Shown one piece after another: positions 5,231 through 5,434 of a stretch of DNA of 5,434 nucleotides. The stretch covers positions 1 to 5,434 of the forward strand of contig DGUB01000023.1 of the NCBI GenBank assembly GCA_002393815.1, in the 5' to 3' direction. The position numbers were made by a program, and so were the translations under genes. This DNA comes from Ruminococcus sp. UBA4321. Its GTDB lineage: Bacteria > Bacillota > Clostridia > Oscillospirales > Ruminococcaceae. The notes beneath the pieces were generated by a model, which did not search any database, was not told where the DNA came from, and worked only from the letters and a program-made list of their open reading frames with translations. Position 1 is the stretch's first letter. The number at the start of each line of letters is the position of its first letter.

Positions 5231-5434
5231 ATGGAGAAAATGAAAATGGAATCCCCGAATCTGACCGAACAAAATATTGAGAAAATCGCCGTTTTGTTTC
5301 CAAACTGCATTACCGAAACAGCTGACGATACCGGAAAACTCAAAAAAGCAGTCAATTTTGAAATGCTCCGCGCCATGCTTTCGGAAGAGACGATAAAAGG
5401 CGATGAACGCTATGAATTTACATGGGTCGGCAAA
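5231..5434 (+). CDS. Type III restriction-modification DNA methyltransferase (Mod), 3'-partial
   Basis: The first 68 residues of a larger protein that runs off the window. They match from memory the N-terminal block of type III Mod subunits (site-specific adenine-N6 DNA methyltransferases): a start rich in Met/Lys, LTEQNIEKIAVLFPNC (11-26), an acidic turn with TGKLKKAVNFEMLR (35-46), and YEFTWVGK (61-68), which in the family is followed by a Lys-rich stretch and later by the DPPY catalytic motif. None of the catalytic motifs are inside the window, so the call rests on this N-terminal block alone. Mod recognises and methylates a short asymmetric DNA site and normally pairs with a Res helicase-nuclease encoded downstream. 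The gene begins 21 bases after the SpoIID-like stop, with no terminator or clear promoter between, so it may be transcribed from the sortase promoter. Whether a Res gene follows cannot be seen. Confidence 0.82.
   Translation, partial: MEKMKMESPNLTEQNIEKIAVLFPNCITETADDTGKLKKAVNFEMLRAMLSEETIKGDERYEFTWVGK

Noticed and set aside
4499..5272. Minus-strand open frame (257 codons) opposite the SpoIID-like gene
   Set aside because: Low-complexity Phe/Gly/Ile composition, no domain, and it crosses the start of the Mod gene; a shadow frame.
5212..5280. Small gene from the ATG at 5212
   Set aside because: Only 22 codons, overlaps the Mod start in another frame and has no ribosome site of its own.

Overview
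The window looks like a stretch of a low-to-moderate GC Firmicute chromosome, most likely a clostridial gut or rumen lineage such as Oscillospiraceae/Ruminococcus. This is inferred from the Gram-positive gene content (two class B sortases, a SpoIID/LytB-type protein), the short Bacillus-style ThiI without a rhodanese domain, AGGAGG-like ribosome binding sites before every gene, and a codon style rich in GAA, ATT, CCG and GGC. The genus cannot be fixed from the sequence alone. All genes are on the + strand and tightly packed. No gap exceeds 60 bases, and I see no tRNA, rRNA, CRISPR or insertion sequence.

Layout. (1) 1-755: a class I SAM-dependent methyltransferase lacking only its extreme N-terminus at the window edge. 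(2) 775-1956: thiI, tRNA 4-thiouridine synthase, 19 bases behind the methyltransferase and probably co-transcribed with it. (3) 1953-1981: a near-perfect sigma-A promoter whose -35 box contains the thiI stop codon; it starts a new transcription unit. (4) 2015-3211 and 3237-4046: two tandem, paralogous class B sortases, each with one N-terminal membrane anchor and an intact His/Cys/Arg active site. (5) 4067-5209: an exported SpoIID/LytB-family protein in which the order of the domain's conserved blocks is circularly permuted. (6) 5231-5434 (continues beyond the window): the N-terminus of a type III restriction-modification methyltransferase (Mod).

How it fits together. The two sortases and the SpoIID-like protein form a compact cell-surface module behind one strong promoter. 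The sortases should act at the outer face of the membrane, and the SpoIID-like protein should act on peptidoglycan glycan strands in the same compartment. No sortase substrate with a sorting signal is encoded here, so the anchored protein must lie elsewhere. The type III Mod gene follows only 21 bases later with no terminator in between, so a DNA-modification gene appears to be coupled to, or newly inserted behind, the surface module.

Most worth a second look: the permuted SpoIID domain. The block normally at the C-terminus (GHG-V-G-M-S-Q through HYYPGT) sits before the block normally at the N-terminus (catalytic Glu, EALKAQAVA). Next in interest are a perfect 12-bp hairpin inside its signal-peptide coding region and the sortase-SpoIID-Mod gene arrangement.
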